Notes under the pieces: generated by a model
Databases searched by the model: none
Told to the model about the DNA's origin: nothing
The model's input: only the letters and a program-made list of their open reading frames with translations
Position numbers and translations under genes: made by a program
Shown: positions 63,465-64,000 of the stretch, piece by piece
Position numbering within the stretch: position 1 is the first letter of the stretch
Layout: every line of letters starts with the position of its first letter
Assembly: GCF_003010935.1 (NCBI RefSeq)
Contig: NZ_PGGN01000004.1
Location: 620,001 to 684,000, forward strand
Origin: Phyllobacterium endophyticum
Lineage (GTDB): Bacteria > Pseudomonadota > Alphaproteobacteria > Rhizobiales > Rhizobiaceae
DNA: 64,000 bases
Reading direction: 5' to 3'

Positions 63465-64000
63465 ATGTCCAATATCAATCGTCTGGTCGTGTTGTTGCCA
63501 GGGTTTGAGCATATGCCCGTGGAGGCTCACCATCGGCGCTTCATACGCGAGGCCGCCAAGACTGCGCCCGTATATGACATGTCGGTGACCGAGTCGGAGC
63601 CTCTTCGCCTTTCTTCGACCGACGGTGCCGTTGCAACTGGCGAATTCAGCCTTCACGCGACGGGCCAAGGTTGGTCCGCCACGACCGATTTCATCCTTTA
63701 CGGCCTTGGTGACATCACGCTCTTCTACGCCTCCAGAAACCCCTTGCGGCGCTTGGCAAGCGGATTGTTGGCACTCGTCGATTTCGTGGCCACAGGCGCG
63801 TTCTTCCGGTTCGTTACGACGAGCTGGCGCTACGCTCTCTTTTTCATTTATCCGCTACTGATCTGCTGTGTCGTACTCGCCGCGGCAGCGGGCACCGGCA
63901 AGTTTGCGTCTATTTATAACGGCGTGCCCGTTGGCGTGCTTGTTGCGGTCATTGTTGCCGTACTTTTGTTTTGGGTCGCAGCGTCGAAATTTCACTTCCT
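63465..64000 (+). CDS. Predicted membrane protein, cut off by the window edge
   Basis: An open frame from ATG 63465 runs off the right edge after about 178 codons. The N-terminus NRLVVLLPGFEHMPVEAHHR suggests an alpha/beta-hydrolase-like strand, but no GxSxG has appeared by the edge. Two or more membrane segments follow (about 122-141, ALFFIYPLLICCVVLAAAAG; about 153-170, VGVLVAVIVAVLLFWVAA). AAGGTAGCAG precedes the start. The family is unknown and the protein is incomplete. Confidence 0.7.
   Translation, partial: MSNINRLVVLLPGFEHMPVEAHHRRFIREAAKTAPVYDMSVTESEPLRLSSTDGAVATGEFSLHATGQGWSATTDFILYGLGDITLFYASRNPLRRLASGLLALVDFVATGAFFRFVTTSWRYALFFIYPLLICCVVLAAAAGTGKFASIYNGVPVGVLVAVIVAVLLFWVAASKFHF

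Noticed and set aside
1..64000. Mobile elements, CRISPR arrays, tRNA or rRNA genes
   Set aside because: No transposase, integrase, regular spaced repeat, or tRNA/rRNA-like segment was recognised on either strand by eye; a covariance-model search was not possible.

Overview
The window is ordinary chromosomal DNA of an alphaproteobacterium of the order Hyphomicrobiales (Rhizobiales). Phyllobacteriaceae/Brucellaceae is my best guess at family level. Supporting signs are a fused TrpE(G) anthranilate synthase behind a 14-residue Trp leader peptide, a choXWV choline transporter, an fbcFBH-type cytochrome bc1 operon, a UbiK gene beside a YbjN-type gene, and short conserved proteins typical of rhizobia. 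Coding is dense on both strands. I found no rRNA, tRNA, CRISPR array, insertion sequence or prophage gene.

Layout. 1-5.3 kb: a truncated YbjN-like gene and ubiK on the minus strand, then lgt, a MidA-type methyltransferase, pgeF and a metal-ligand-poor M24 protein on the plus strand. 5.3-10.7 kb: a lipoprotein, prs, rplY behind a structured leader, pth, ychF and two tandem MaoC-like genes. 10.7-16.3 kb: apt, the petABC (bc1) operon and an ABC exporter, all on the minus strand. 16.3-22.3 kb: trmL, a branched-chain amino acid-type binding protein, hemF, a DUF1059 protein, and the DUF1285/CoA pyrophosphatase/CCA-transferase run. 22.5-29.3 kb: a four-gene MoxR/DUF58/DUF4159/vWA cluster. 29.3-38.1 kb: a GNAT enzyme, a glutathionyl-hydroquinone reductase, two Nudix enzymes, a phosphoesterase, leuA with an attenuator leader, an esterase and a CDF metal transporter. 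38.1-46 kb: trpE(G) with trpL, fhs, putA and putR. 46-52.8 kb: a five-gene minus-strand cluster built on an AAA ATPase and a coiled-coil protein, with no assigned function. 52.9-56.6 kb: tdk and choXWV. 56.6-64 kb: a small conserved protein, dppABCDF, an SDR dehydrogenase and a truncated membrane-protein gene.

The genes fall mainly into respiration (bc1, ubiK, hemF, midA), amino-acid synthesis under attenuation control (leuA, trpE(G)), uptake and use of osmolytes or amino acids (choXWV, putA/putR, dppABCDF), and translation (rplY, pth, ychF, trmL, cca). Two sets look like undercharacterised multi-protein machines. One is the MoxR/vWA cluster at 22.5-29.3 kb. The less understood one is the AAA/coiled-coil/DUF2333 cluster at 46-52.8 kb, my best candidate for an undescribed system. 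The most informative regulatory elements are the leucine leader (35143-35303), the apparently leaderless trpL (40409-40453), the rplY leader (7074-7195) and a perfect 13-bp inverted repeat at 36517-36558.
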